Shown here: piece by piece, positions 1-8,306 of the stretch
Position numbering within the stretch: the first letter of the stretch is position 1
Layout: each line of letters begins with the position of its first letter
Assembly (NCBI GenBank): GCA_002319795.1
Contig: DCFU01000048.1
Location: 62,001 to 126,000, forward strand
Length of the DNA: 64,000 nt
Reading direction: 5' to 3'
DNA from: Megamonas sp. UBA1796
GTDB taxonomy: Bacteria > Bacillota > Negativicutes > Selenomonadales > Selenomonadaceae
Made by a program: the position numbers and the translations under genes
The notes under the pieces: generated by a model
The model's database searches: none
What the model saw: the letters and a program-made list of their open reading frames with translations, nothing else
Told to the model about the DNA's origin: nothing

Positions 1-282
1 GCTGTGGCAGGACTTGTGTTTTCGGCACGTTTAAATTGTGCGGCGCCTTCTGCCGGACTTATGTTTGAGCTGGATGCTATTGCGGCCTGCTATATAGGAG
101 GTGCCTCGGCTACAGGTGGTGTAGGTACGATTGTAGGAGCTATTGTAGGCGGGCTTGTTATGGGTGTGCTTAATAACGGTATGTCTATTATGGGCATTGG
201 CATTGATTGGCAGCAGATGATTAAAGGTCTTGTATTGCTGTTGGCCGTAGCATTTGATATTTATAATCAGTCGAAAAAATAA
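1..282 (+). CDS. Sugar ABC transporter permease, C-terminal fragment
   Basis: This is the last roughly 93 codons of a membrane permease whose start lies left of the window. The residues match the C-terminal end of the ribose/xylose/galactoside permease family (MglC, XylH, GguB type): the ELDAIAACYIGGASATGGVGT stretch, then IVGAIVGGLVMGVLNNGMS and a final hydrophobic helix. In these importers two permeases and an ATPase carry a sugar delivered by a periplasmic or lipoprotein binding protein. The substrate cannot be told from the fragment. The DUF4867 gene and LacI-type regulator that follow suggest a sugar-utilisation locus. The family call is firm, the substrate open. Confidence 0.85.
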   Translation, partial: AVAGLVFSARLNCAAPSAGLMFELDAIAACYIGGASATGGVGTIVGAIVGGLVMGVLNNGMSIMGIGIDWQQMIKGLVLLLAVAFDIYNQSKK

Positions 283-318
283 GAGGATGAAATATTCCAA
301 ATTTTGAGGTGAAAAATA

Positions 319-939
319 ATGAAAAGGATAACGGATGGAACATTTTGTACATATGGCCGCATACTGGATTTGGACGTGGAGGGCTTTACTGCGGTAATCC
401 AGCAGCGCGCAGCCGCAGCAGCCGGGTGCGTAGTTTATGAACCGTCGATAGCAAAATTTGAAGCACTGCCGCTTTTTGCAATACTGCAAAAAGAGATCTA
501 TGGAGGTTTGCCAATCGAGTTTGGTCATTGCAGCGGGTTTAACAGCAGACTGGACGCGTTGGAGTATCATCGCTCATCGGAAATTGATATAGCGGCGACG
601 GATCTGGTGCTTATGTTGGGACGTCAGCAGGATATCAACTATGCGGAAAACACCTATGATACCTCGAAGGTAGAGATGTTTTTCGTACCTGCAGGAACGG
701 CTGTGGAGCTTTATGCGACAACATTGCACTATGCACCTTGTGGCATGGATGGCAAAGAATTTCGCTGCGGGGTTGTATTGCCGCGAGGAACGAATGAGGT
801 GCTGGATTTCCAGCTTTCGGGAAAAGGAGAAAATCGTTTGCTATTCGCTCGGAATAAATGGCTGATTGCGCATGAGGAAAGCGGCTTGGAGAAGGACGGC
901 GCCTGTGTCGGACTCCAAGGAGAGAATCTGCATATCTGA
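319..939 (+). CDS. DUF4867 family protein
   Basis: A 206-residue soluble protein that I recognise as the DUF4867 family, small proteins found beside sugar ABC transporters and carbohydrate catabolism genes in Firmicutes. The conserved core is visible (EFGHCSGFNSRLDALEYHRSSE near residue 75, then FFVPAGTAVELY and LHYAPC, resembling cupin-like beta segments). A cupin-type sugar isomerase or sugar-sensing role is possible but unproven. The start follows a GAGGTG ribosome site 8 to 10 bases upstream. It lies 36 bases behind the ABC permease and probably shares its transcript. Confidence 0.75.
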   Translation: MKRITDGTFCTYGRILDLDVEGFTAVIQQRAAAAAGCVVYEPSIAKFEALPLFAILQKEIYGGLPIEFGHCSGFNSRLDALEYHRSSEIDIAATDLVLMLGRQQDINYAENTYDTSKVEMFFVPAGTAVELYATTLHYAPCGMDGKEFRCGVVLPRGTNEVLDFQLSGKGENRLLFARNKWLIAHEESGLEKDGACVGLQGENLHI

Positions 940-1044
940 GTCTGTATATTTTTATCAGTCAGCACAAATGAGGCTCTTGTTGAAAGGCTGCAAGATACGA
1001 TATAATAATCAGGTAAATATAGAATAACGAATCGGGTGTTCAGT

Positions 1045-2067
1045 ATGATTACTATTAAAACGATTGCTGGGCTCTGCGGTGTGTCGCGCGGGACGGTGGA
1101 TCGTGTCCTGCATGGACGCGGCAAGGTGAAGCCGGAGACAGAAGAACTCGTACGGCAAATGGCGGAGCAATTGGGTTTTCGTCCTAATCCGGCGGGTAAG
1201 GCACTCGCTGCACGTAAGCATCATCCGGTTGTTGGCGTCTTGCTGACCTCGGAGGGGAATCCTTTTTTTGATGAAGTGATACGTGGCATCAAAACGGCAG
1301 AGGCCCAGTATCATATTTATGGTCTGAAGGTTCTCTGGCAGACGATGAAAGGCTATAGTCTGGAAAAACAGATTGCGCTGATTGACAAGTTGAAACCGCA
1401 GATCAATGCACTCATCATTCATCCTATTAACGATGCGCGTATTGCGGAGAAACTTGATGAACTCGTCAGGGATGGGTGTATGGTCGTTACGGTCAATACA
1501 GATATCGAGAACAGTCTGCGCCATTGCTATGTGGGAAGTGATTATTTCAACGGCGGGCGCACAGCCTGTGCGCTGCTCGAACTGCTGCTGGGAAGAGAAA
1601 ATCCGGTGCATCTGGGAATCATTCAGGGAAATAGTCATGTATTAGGCCATCAGCAGCGACTTGAAGGATTCCGGCAGCGTATGGAAGGTCTGGATAATTT
1701 TCATATACTGGCTATTATTGAAAACGAGGACGATGAGATATGTTCCTATGAGCAGACCAAGCGGCTGCTGGCAGAATATCCCGATATGAACGCGGTTTTT
1801 ATAGTGGCAGGAGGTGTCTACGGGGCTTGCCGTGCCATATTATCCCGCAATCAGCTGCGTCACATTACAGCAATTGCTTTTGACAGCGTACCGACAACGG
1901 TTGAAATGATGAAAAAAGGAGTGCTGCAGGCAATTCTGTATCAGCACCCATATCGCCAGGGACATAAGGCTATGGATATTGTTTTTGAATATCTTGTCAA
2001 TGGAATCGAACCAGTCAGCAAAAGCTATATTTTAAAGAATGAAATCAAGATCATCGAAAATTTGTAA
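1045..2067 (+). CDS. LacI-family transcriptional regulator
   Basis: A 340-residue repressor with an N-terminal LacI helix-turn-helix (ITIKTIAGLCGVSRGTVDRVLHGRG, residues 1-26) and a periplasmic-binding-like effector domain (VVGVLLTSEGNPFF... to the C-terminus). The VDRVLHGRG form is typical of the subgroup whose effector domain resembles ribose-binding protein. The ATG at 1045 fits the family start; an in-frame GTG at 1036 is an alternative, and neither has a strong ribosome site. A TATAAT at 1001-1006 with TTGAAA at 980-985 (spacing 15) is a weak promoter candidate. It probably controls the sugar transport genes to its left; this is inferred from position. Confidence 0.85.
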   Translation: MITIKTIAGLCGVSRGTVDRVLHGRGKVKPETEELVRQMAEQLGFRPNPAGKALAARKHHPVVGVLLTSEGNPFFDEVIRGIKTAEAQYHIYGLKVLWQTMKGYSLEKQIALIDKLKPQINALIIHPINDARIAEKLDELVRDGCMVVTVNTDIENSLRHCYVGSDYFNGGRTACALLELLLGRENPVHLGIIQGNSHVLGHQQRLEGFRQRMEGLDNFHILAIIENEDDEICSYEQTKRLLAEYPDMNAVFIVAGGVYGACRAILSRNQLRHITAIAFDSVPTTVEMMKKGVLQAILYQHPYRQGHKAMDIVFEYLVNGIEPVSKSYILKNEIKIIENL

Positions 2068-2076
2068 CGGAAGACA

Positions 2077-2125
2077 AAAAGTGCGAAGGCCTGCAGAACT
2101 ATTCCGCAAGCTGTCGCACTTTTTT
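2077..2125 (+). terminator. Rho-independent terminator after the LacI-type gene
   Basis: The arms AAAAGTGCGA (2077-2086) and TCGCACTTTT (2114-2123) form a 10-bp stem with a long loop, followed by T residues. It starts 10 bases after the regulator's stop codon. The arms also carry A and T runs on the other strand, so it may work both ways against the convergent copper operon. Confidence 0.8.
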
Positions 2126-2175
2126 GCCGTTGTTTTTTTTGAAGGCTATAAAGCAGATACCCATGGCTGCTGTTT

Positions 2176-2376
2176 TTATTCTTCTATTCTGACGACATCA
2201 TAGCCTTCGTCTTCGATAGCAGTTTGGATGGCAGCGTGTGCCGCCGTGCCACTTGCCTCGGCAAGTCCATCCTGCAGATTTACTTTGACAGCAGAGAGGC
2301 CTTCGATATTCTTGAGGGCTTGTGTCACATGTGCAACACAGTGTTCGCACATCATACCTTTGATAAAGATTTTCAT
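2176..2376 (-). CDS. copZ: Copper chaperone CopZ (HMA domain)
   Basis: A 66-residue single-domain heavy-metal-associated protein. The Cu(I)-binding motif MMCEHC places Cys10 and Cys13 on the exposed loop, and the rest follows the beta-alpha-beta-beta-alpha-beta ferredoxin-like fold. It carries cytosolic Cu(I) to the CopA pump or to CsoR. It is the last gene of csoR-copA-copZ, 39 bases behind copA, with a GGAG-type ribosome site. The MCEHC form (rather than MTCxxC) is common in Negativicute and clostridial CopZ proteins. Confidence 0.9.
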   Translation of the reverse strand: MKIFIKGMMCEHCVAHVTQALKNIEGLSAVKVNLQDGLAEASGTAAHAAIQTAIEDEGYDVVRIEE

Positions 2377-2415
2377 GATAAAATAGTCTCCTTTTTCAAT
2401 ATGATGTATATAGGA

Positions 2416-4686
2416 TTATGATATTTTGTGCCGTGGCCTTTTTGGTGGGGCATACGGTGTAAAATGGAAGGCCCGCAGGCGTAAAGCATTTGTGAGGACT
2501 GATACGGAGCTCAGGCTCATAGCGGCAGCAGCAAGCATTGGATTCAGGAGTGGTCCGCCGAAAAGGTGTAGGCCGCCCATGGCTACCGGGATACCCAGAA
2601 TATTGTAGCCGAAAGCCCAACCGAGGTTCTCGCGGATGTTGCGCATCGTTTTGCGGCTTAACAGTATCGCACGGGATACATCGCGCAAGTCACTGTGCAT
2701 GAGTACGATATCGGCACTTTCAATAGCAATGTCTGTGCCGCTGCCGATAGCGATGCCGATATCGGCACAGGCGAGTGCCGGAGCATCGTTGATGCCGTCA
2801 CCGACCATAGCGGTGATACGTCCGCCGGCCTGGAGAAGCTGCACCTCACGTGCCTTATCCTCGGGCAGCACTTCGGCACGTACGGTTGTGATGCCGACTT
2901 CATGTGCAATAGCCATGGCGGTGCGTTTGTTATCTCCGGTAAGCATGATGATTTCAATGCCCATATCCTTTAACAGCTGGATGGCTTCACGACTTTCCGG
3001 TTTCACGGTATCGGCCAGTGCAATAAGTCCTTTACAAACTGTGCCGGTGCTTATAAATACGGGCGTTTTTCCCTTGGAAGCCAGTTGATCCGCTTTGGTG
3101 AGCAGTTCGGCACTGATTTTTACTCCCTGGTTTATAAGCCATTGCCCTTTGCCAAGGCGTAAAGCCTGATTGTTCAGTAAGGCCTCGACACCTTCACCGG
3201 GGATGGCGTTGAAGGCAGCAAGACGCTGGATACGGAGGCGACGACGTTCAGCGGCTTCCACGATAGCCTGGGCAAGCGGATGCTCGGAGCCGCTTTCAGC
3301 AGAGGCTGCCAGCGCTAAAAGAGTATTTTGCGAGACTCCCTCAGGGATGATATCGGTAATGGAAGGCTTTCCTGCAGTAATCGTTCCCGTCTTATCCAGT
3401 ACAATGGCGTTGACATGCTGGGCGGTCTCGAGCGCTTCGCCGCCCTTGATGAGTATACCCGATTCGGCGCCCTTTCCGGTAGCAACCATGATGGCGGTTG
3501 GCGTAGCAAGCCCGAGTGCGCATGGACAAGCAATGACAAGTACCGAAATAAAAATCGTTAGTACAAAAGCCGGAGATTCTCCTGCCAGGTACCAATAAGC
3601 AGCGGCCATCAGAGCCAGGCTGATGACAATAGGGACAAACCAGCCAGAGACAGTATCGGCAATACGGGCAATCGGAGCCTTGGATCCCTGGGCTTCTTCA
3701 ACCAGACGGACGATGCGTGCCAAAGCAGCATCGTCGCCAACCTTTGTCGCACGGTATTTGAAGAAGCCGGTTTTGTTGATGGAGGCACCGAAGACCTCAT
3801 CGCCAATGGCCTTGGCCGCGGGCATCGATTCACCTGTAAGCATCGCTTCATTTATACTCGTCAGACCTTCGGTGATGACACCGTCCACTGGCAGGGCCTC
3901 ACCAGGACGAACTACGATAATGTCACCGGGTTTGACAGCCTCAACAGGGATTACCTGTTCGCCTTCCACATCCTCTATATGTGCTGTTTTCGGTGTGAGG
4001 TCCAGAAGTGCATGAATGGCATTGGATGTCTTGTTTTTTGCTATGGACTCCAGATATTTGCCAAGTGTGATAAGCGTGAGAATCGTTCCGGCAGATTCAA
4101 AATAAAGCTGATGTACGTAGTCTTCATTGCCGAGCAGTATCTGTCCGGTAGCCAGCAGGCTGTAAAAAAGAGCTGCTAAAGTACCAACAGCGATAAGTGA
4201 ATCCATATTAGGAGCAAGATGTACGAGATTCTTTAAGCCGGTGCGGTAAAAACTTCGGCCGATAAAAACGATAGGCAGGATAAGAATAAGCTGTAAAAAG
4301 GTAAAATTCAAGGCATGGGATATGGGATTTATGATGTCTGGCATATGAAATAACGCTGTTTCCTCTGCGAGCATGTGTCCCATGGAAATAGCCAGCAGAG
4401 GTATAAGGAAACAAGCCGAGTATATGAGGCGCCGGCGCATGGATTGTGTATATTGTGCCGGCGATATGATTTCGTCCCCATTATGTACGATACCGTAACC
4501 CGCTTTGATGACGGTTGCTTCGATAGCGGCCTCGTTCGTGATATCTGCATTAAAATCGACGCGCAGAGTTTCAGAAGCCAGATTTACGGAAGCGGACATC
4601 ACACCTTCCATTTTCTTTACAAAGCGTTCGACACGACTTGAACAGGCGGCACAAGTCATGCCGCTGACTTTAAAATTTTTTTTCAT
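2416..4686 (-). CDS. copA: Cu(I)-translocating P-type ATPase CopA
   Basis: A 756-residue P1B-type copper exporter of the cytoplasmic membrane. One N-terminal HMA domain carries the metal motif GMTCAAC (Cys12, Cys15). It is followed by paired membrane helices, the TGES actuator loop (about 285), the CPC metal-transport motif in a helix (about 387-389), the phosphorylation site DKTGT (Asp431) and the hinge GDGINDAPAL. The start at 4686 has an AAGGAAAA ribosome site; an in-frame ATG six codons upstream overlaps that site and is less likely. It is co-transcribed with csoR and copZ, and copper excess is the expected inducer. Confidence 0.95.
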   Translation of the reverse strand: MKKNFKVSGMTCAACSSRVERFVKKMEGVMSASVNLASETLRVDFNADITNEAAIEATVIKAGYGIVHNGDEIISPAQYTQSMRRRLIYSACFLIPLLAISMGHMLAEETALFHMPDIINPISHALNFTFLQLILILPIVFIGRSFYRTGLKNLVHLAPNMDSLIAVGTLAALFYSLLATGQILLGNEDYVHQLYFESAGTILTLITLGKYLESIAKNKTSNAIHALLDLTPKTAHIEDVEGEQVIPVEAVKPGDIIVVRPGEALPVDGVITEGLTSINEAMLTGESMPAAKAIGDEVFGASINKTGFFKYRATKVGDDAALARIVRLVEEAQGSKAPIARIADTVSGWFVPIVISLALMAAAYWYLAGESPAFVLTIFISVLVIACPCALGLATPTAIMVATGKGAESGILIKGGEALETAQHVNAIVLDKTGTITAGKPSITDIIPEGVSQNTLLALAASAESGSEHPLAQAIVEAAERRRLRIQRLAAFNAIPGEGVEALLNNQALRLGKGQWLINQGVKISAELLTKADQLASKGKTPVFISTGTVCKGLIALADTVKPESREAIQLLKDMGIEIIMLTGDNKRTAMAIAHEVGITTVRAEVLPEDKAREVQLLQAGGRITAMVGDGINDAPALACADIGIAIGSGTDIAIESADIVLMHSDLRDVSRAILLSRKTMRNIRENLGWAFGYNILGIPVAMGGLHLFGGPLLNPMLAAAAMSLSSVSVLTNALRLRAFHFTPYAPPKRPRHKIS

Positions 4687-4731
4687 CGGCGGTTTTCCTT
4701 TCAAAATAAACTGGTAAAGCGGATGACAAGG

Positions 4732-5013
4732 TCATTTCGCAATCAGCTTTTCTAAGATACGATTCAGCTCTTCAATTTTTTCATCGGGCTGTTGGGCAAT
4801 ACAGGCTTCCTTCACACAGTTGCGCAGATGTCCCTGCAGGATGTTGAGTTCAGCCTTCTTGAGCAGAGACTGCGTGGCCATGAGCTGATTGGCAACATCA
4901 ATGCAGTACCGTCCGTCTTCAACCATCCGGATGATGCCGTCAATCTGGCCGCGAGATATTTTCAATGCTTTTAGGGCAGCATCGCGTTCCCGGGTTTTGT
5001 TGATTTCTGTCAT
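4732..5013 (-). CDS. csoR: Copper-sensing repressor CsoR
   Basis: A 93-residue all-helical repressor of the CsoR/RcnR family (DUF156). The Cu(I) triad is complete: Cys37 (YCIDV), His62 and Cys66 (GHLRNC), so copper rather than formaldehyde, nickel or persulfide is the likely signal. It is the first gene of the copper operon and should repress its own operon from the operator directly upstream, releasing DNA when it binds Cu(I). An AGGAGG ribosome site precedes the ATG. Confidence 0.92.
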   Translation of the reverse strand: MTEINKTRERDAALKALKISRGQIDGIIRMVEDGRYCIDVANQLMATQSLLKKAELNILQGHLRNCVKEACIAQQPDEKIEELNRILEKLIAK

Positions 5014-5023
5014 GGTAACCTCC

Positions 5024-5044
5024 TATACCCCGTGGGGGTGTCTA
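5024..5044 (-). promoter_or_regulatory. CsoR operator (GC-rich pseudo-palindrome)
   Basis: TATACCCCGTGGGGGTGTCTA is a near-palindrome with the C-run/G-run core typical of CsoR-family operators (TACCCC...GGGGTA type). It sits 10 bases upstream of the csoR ATG and beside its AGGAGG site, so bound CsoR would block the operon promoter. The match to the family operator is by eye. Confidence 0.8.
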
Positions 5045-5122
5045 TGAGACCATTATGATATTTTTCAATCCAAAAGTCAAGTCTGTTGTAAAGAATTTTT
5101 TTTAAGGATAGAGTTCAGACAC

Positions 5123-5151
5123 TTGATGATTTAGAAAAAAATTGATAAAAT
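5123..5151 (+). promoter_or_regulatory. Candidate sigma-A promoter for ispE
   Basis: TTGATG (5123-5128) and TAAAAT (5146-5151) are separated by exactly 17 bases. About 110 bases of leader follow before ispE, containing a short inverted repeat (ACCGTT near 5160, AACGGT near 5216) of unknown role. Confidence 0.5.
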
Positions 5152-5264
5152 CTTAAGGAACCGTTGATTAAATGAACCTGTCGGATTGATGAGTGAAGCA
5201 ATCCTTGGTACATTAACGGTAAAGTTTTATTAATATCTTATTTTATTAAGGAAGTGTTGCCGCA

Positions 5265-6122
5265 TTGGTAACGATACATGCAAATGCAAAGATTAATCTT
5301 ACCCTGGATATCCTGGGAAAACGTGCTGATGGTTATCATGAGGTGGCTATGGTTATGCAGGCTGTTGGCCTGTATGATACGCTTTGCCTTGAACAGACCG
5401 CTGGCGGGATAGGTCTCACGATTGATTTACCAGGGCTTGCGGCAGATGAGACGAATCTCGCCTGGAAGGCTGCAAGGCTTATTATGGATACTTGCAGTAT
5501 CAGGAGCGGGGTGCATATAAGGCTTACGAAGCGTATCCCTGTTGCGGCAGGGCTTGCAGGTGGTTCCGCTGATGCAGCGGCTGTACTACGCGGCATGAGT
5601 GAGCTTTATGATTTGAAACTTTCGGAGGCAGAACTTTGCGATATGGGAGCAAAACTCGGCTCAGATGTGCCCTTCTGCATCTTGGGCGGGACGATGTTGG
5701 CCACTGGCCGTGGAGAGGTGCTGCAGCGTTTGCCGGATTTGTCAGAATGTCATGTGGTGCTTGCCAAACCGCCGCTCTTTGTTTCAACCGCATGGGCGTA
5801 TAAGGAATATGACAGGCTACGCGCAGTGAGGCATCCGGACAATGAAGCCATGCAAAGACAAATTGCTGCAGGGGACTTAAAAGGTGTCAGCAGATTATTG
5901 TGTAATGTGCTTGAAAGTGTTACTATAAAAAAGCATAAAGAAATTTTAAGCTATAAGAAGCTCATGGATGAAAGCGGAGCTATGGCAAGTATGATGTCAG
6001 GCAGCGGTCCGACGGTATTCGCTTTGGCAGAAAACCGAAAGCAGGCAGACATCATTGCTGATGCAGTGCAACGGACGACAAATGCCGCGGTGTTCGTCGT
6101 CAAGACAATTAGCAGAAATTGA
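5265..6122 (+). CDS. ispE: 4-diphosphocytidyl-2-C-methyl-D-erythritol kinase IspE
   Basis: A 285-residue GHMP kinase that phosphorylates CDP-methylerythritol in the MEP pathway of isoprenoid synthesis. The N-terminal AKINLTLDILGKRADGYHE and the ATP-binding glycine motif PVAAGLAGGSADAAA (about residue 92) are diagnostic, as is the C-terminal MSGSGPTVFAL. Translation starts at TTG 5265, with the ribosome site TAAGGAAG about 10 bases upstream. A GntR-type gene follows 9 bases after the stop, so ispE probably heads an operon. Confidence 0.95.
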   Translation: MVTIHANAKINLTLDILGKRADGYHEVAMVMQAVGLYDTLCLEQTAGGIGLTIDLPGLAADETNLAWKAARLIMDTCSIRSGVHIRLTKRIPVAAGLAGGSADAAAVLRGMSELYDLKLSEAELCDMGAKLGSDVPFCILGGTMLATGRGEVLQRLPDLSECHVVLAKPPLFVSTAWAYKEYDRLRAVRHPDNEAMQRQIAAGDLKGVSRLLCNVLESVTIKKHKEILSYKKLMDESGAMASMMSGSGPTVFALAENRKQADIIADAVQRTTNAAVFVVKTISRN

Positions 6123-6131
6123 GGGATATGC

Positions 6132-6839
6132 ATGGATAATAAATTGTCGCCGATACGGTTGGACAGTTATCAGCCTCTTCGCGAGGTTGTATGTGAAACC
6201 TTGCGTGATGCAATCCGCAAAGGAATATTGAAGCCGGGGGAGCGGCTCATGGAAATACAGCTGGCCGAGGAACTTGGAGTCAGCCGTACGCCGGTGCGTG
6301 AGGCTATTCGCAAGCTGGAGCTGGAAGGCTATGTTATCATGATGCCGCGTCGTGGAACCTACGTAGCGAATCTTTCCATTCGTGATGTAAATGAAGTCTT
6401 TGAGATACGTACGTCGTTGGATTCCCTTGCAAGCGGGCTGGCGGCAGAGCGAATCACCGATGAGGAGCTTGAGAGCCTGCAGAGGCTGCTTGTGCTCATT
6501 GGCGAGTATATCGAAAACAATAATATGGAAAAAATCGTGGAAACAGATATGCAATTCCATGATCTCTTGTATCAGGCAAGCCGCAATACGCGTCTGGTGG
6601 GCATCATTTACAATCTACGTGAGCAGCTTACGCGCTTTCGTGCGACCTCAATGTCTTTTCCGGGGCGCTTGAAGGCTACGTTGGAGGAACACCGTCGCAT
6701 TGTCGAGGCTATTGCACAGGGAGAAGTGAAGGAAGCACAGCAGGCTGCAGAGTATCATATGGAGAAATCAGAGCAGACGCTTCTTAAGAGCATGGAAGCG
6801 CTTAAAGCAAAAAATGCGAAGAACACCAGAAAAAAGTAA
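6132..6839 (+). CDS. GntR-family (FadR/FCD) transcriptional regulator
   Basis: A 235-residue protein with an N-terminal GntR winged helix (VCETLRDAIRKGILKPGERL, then EELGVSRTPVREAIRKLELEG) and a C-terminal all-helical FCD effector domain (residues about 85-225, with the metal-site type residues of FHDLLYQAS and EEHRRIVEAI). Effector and targets are unknown. It lies between ispE and glmU, 24 bases before glmU. This placement with cell-envelope precursor genes is recurrent in Negativicutes as far as I recall, but that is memory rather than evidence here. Confidence 0.88.
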   Translation: MDNKLSPIRLDSYQPLREVVCETLRDAIRKGILKPGERLMEIQLAEELGVSRTPVREAIRKLELEGYVIMMPRRGTYVANLSIRDVNEVFEIRTSLDSLASGLAAERITDEELESLQRLLVLIGEYIENNNMEKIVETDMQFHDLLYQASRNTRLVGIIYNLREQLTRFRATSMSFPGRLKATLEEHRRIVEAIAQGEVKEAQQAAEYHMEKSEQTLLKSMEALKAKNAKNTRKK

Positions 6840-6863
6840 TTAAATGGTTATGGGGGAAAGGGC

Positions 6864-8228
6864 ATGTCAGATTTGGTAACGGTTATTCTGGCCGCAGGCA
6901 GGGGGACGCGCATGAAGTCTTCTTTGCCGAAGGTACTGCACTGTGTCGGTGGTAAACCGATGCTGCAGCATGTGCTGGATGCGGCGAAAGAGGCCGGAGC
7001 AAAGAGAAATATCGTTGTGGTGGGCTTTGGCGGTGAAACCGTCCGGGAGGCTATCGGCGCACAGGCAGAATTTGTTGTGCAGCAGGAGCAGCTTGGCACA
7101 GGCCACGCTGTACAGCAGACAGCACCACTTTTAAAGGATGAGACGGGCGTGGTGATGGTACTTTGTGGAGACACACCGCTGCTTACGGGTGCTTTGCTGA
7201 AAAAGCTGTATGACGCGCATATGGAGGCCGGGGCAAAAGCTACGGTCTTGACGGCAATTATGCCGGATGCTACGGGGTATGGCCGTATTATCCGTACAGC
7301 TGATGGCGCGGTAGAGAAAATTGTTGAGCATAAGGACGCTACAGAAGAAGAACGCAAGGTACGTGAGGTGAACTCTGGTATTTATTGCTTCACTGCCAGG
7401 AATTTATTCGCGGCGCTTTTAACGGTCGGCTGTGATAACGCACAGGGTGAGTATTACCTGCCGGATGTTTTGGAGATTTTACGTAAAAATGGTGAAAAGG
7501 TATGGGCTGTGGCAGCGAATGACTATGAGTCCACATTAGGCATTAACTCGCGCGTGCAGCTTTCGGGGGCGGAGAAGATATTGCGCCGCCGAAAAAATAT
7601 CGAGCTTATGGAGCATGGCGTTACTTTGATGGATCCAGACAGCACTTTTGTGGACGCGGATGTCACGGTGGGCAGGGATACGGTTATTTACCCGTTTACC
7701 TGGCTTGAAGGTTCGACAACGGTTGGCGAAGGCTGCGAGCTTGGCCCGAACAGCCGTTTTTCGGATACGAAGATTGGCAATCATGTTACGGCGCATTTTT
7801 CCTATGCGCATGAGTGTGAGATTGCGGATGACGTGATTGTGGGGCCATATGTACATCTTCGTCCTGGTACGCAACTTGCGCATAAGGTCAAAATTGGTAA
7901 TTTTGTTGAAGTCAAGAATTCGAATATTGGAGAAGGGACTAAGCTGCCGCATCTTTCCTATATTGGTGATTGCGATATGGGTGCCGGTGTGAATATGGGG
8001 TGTGGCACCATTACTGTCAATTATGATGGCAAGGCAAAGTTCCGTACAACAGTCGGCGACAAAGCTTTCGTGGGCTGCAATTCGAATCTCGTGGCACCGG
8101 TCGTGGTTGGGAATGGTGCCTATATAGCCGCCGGTTCGACGATTACAAAGGATGTTCCACCTTCAAACCTTGCAGTAGCCCGTGCACGCCAGAAGAATAT
8201 TGACGGTTGGGTTGATAAGCGCAAATAA
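6864..8228 (+). CDS. glmU: Bifunctional GlmU: GlcN-1-P acetyltransferase / UDP-GlcNAc pyrophosphorylase
   Basis: A 454-residue enzyme that makes UDP-GlcNAc for peptidoglycan and other glycans. The N-terminal half is a nucleotidyltransferase with LAAGRGTRMKSSLPKVLH (residue 9 on) and GTGHAVQQT. The C-terminal half is a left-handed beta-helix of hexapeptide repeats with the acetyltransferase signature GCGTITVNYDGKAKF. The length equals that of typical GlmU. GGGGGAAAGG precedes the ATG. It is followed by prs after 78 bases, the classic Firmicute glmU-prs pairing. Confidence 0.96.
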   Translation: MSDLVTVILAAGRGTRMKSSLPKVLHCVGGKPMLQHVLDAAKEAGAKRNIVVVGFGGETVREAIGAQAEFVVQQEQLGTGHAVQQTAPLLKDETGVVMVLCGDTPLLTGALLKKLYDAHMEAGAKATVLTAIMPDATGYGRIIRTADGAVEKIVEHKDATEEERKVREVNSGIYCFTARNLFAALLTVGCDNAQGEYYLPDVLEILRKNGEKVWAVAANDYESTLGINSRVQLSGAEKILRRRKNIELMEHGVTLMDPDSTFVDADVTVGRDTVIYPFTWLEGSTTVGEGCELGPNSRFSDTKIGNHVTAHFSYAHECEIADDVIVGPYVHLRPGTQLAHKVKIGNFVEVKNSNIGEGTKLPHLSYIGDCDMGAGVNMGCGTITVNYDGKAKFRTTVGDKAFVGCNSNLVAPVVVGNGAYIAAGSTITKDVPPSNLAVARARQKNIDGWVDKRK

Positions 8229-8306
8229 GCTGGTATCAAGAGGATAGTTTCTCTTTATATAAATAAAAATAATAAATATGAGTGGAATCTGGAGGGTTTT
8301 AACAAA

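Noticed and set aside
5155..5225. Structured leader or riboswitch ahead of ispE
   Set aside because: Only a short imperfect repeat (ACCGTT/AACGGT) is seen, insufficient for any known class.
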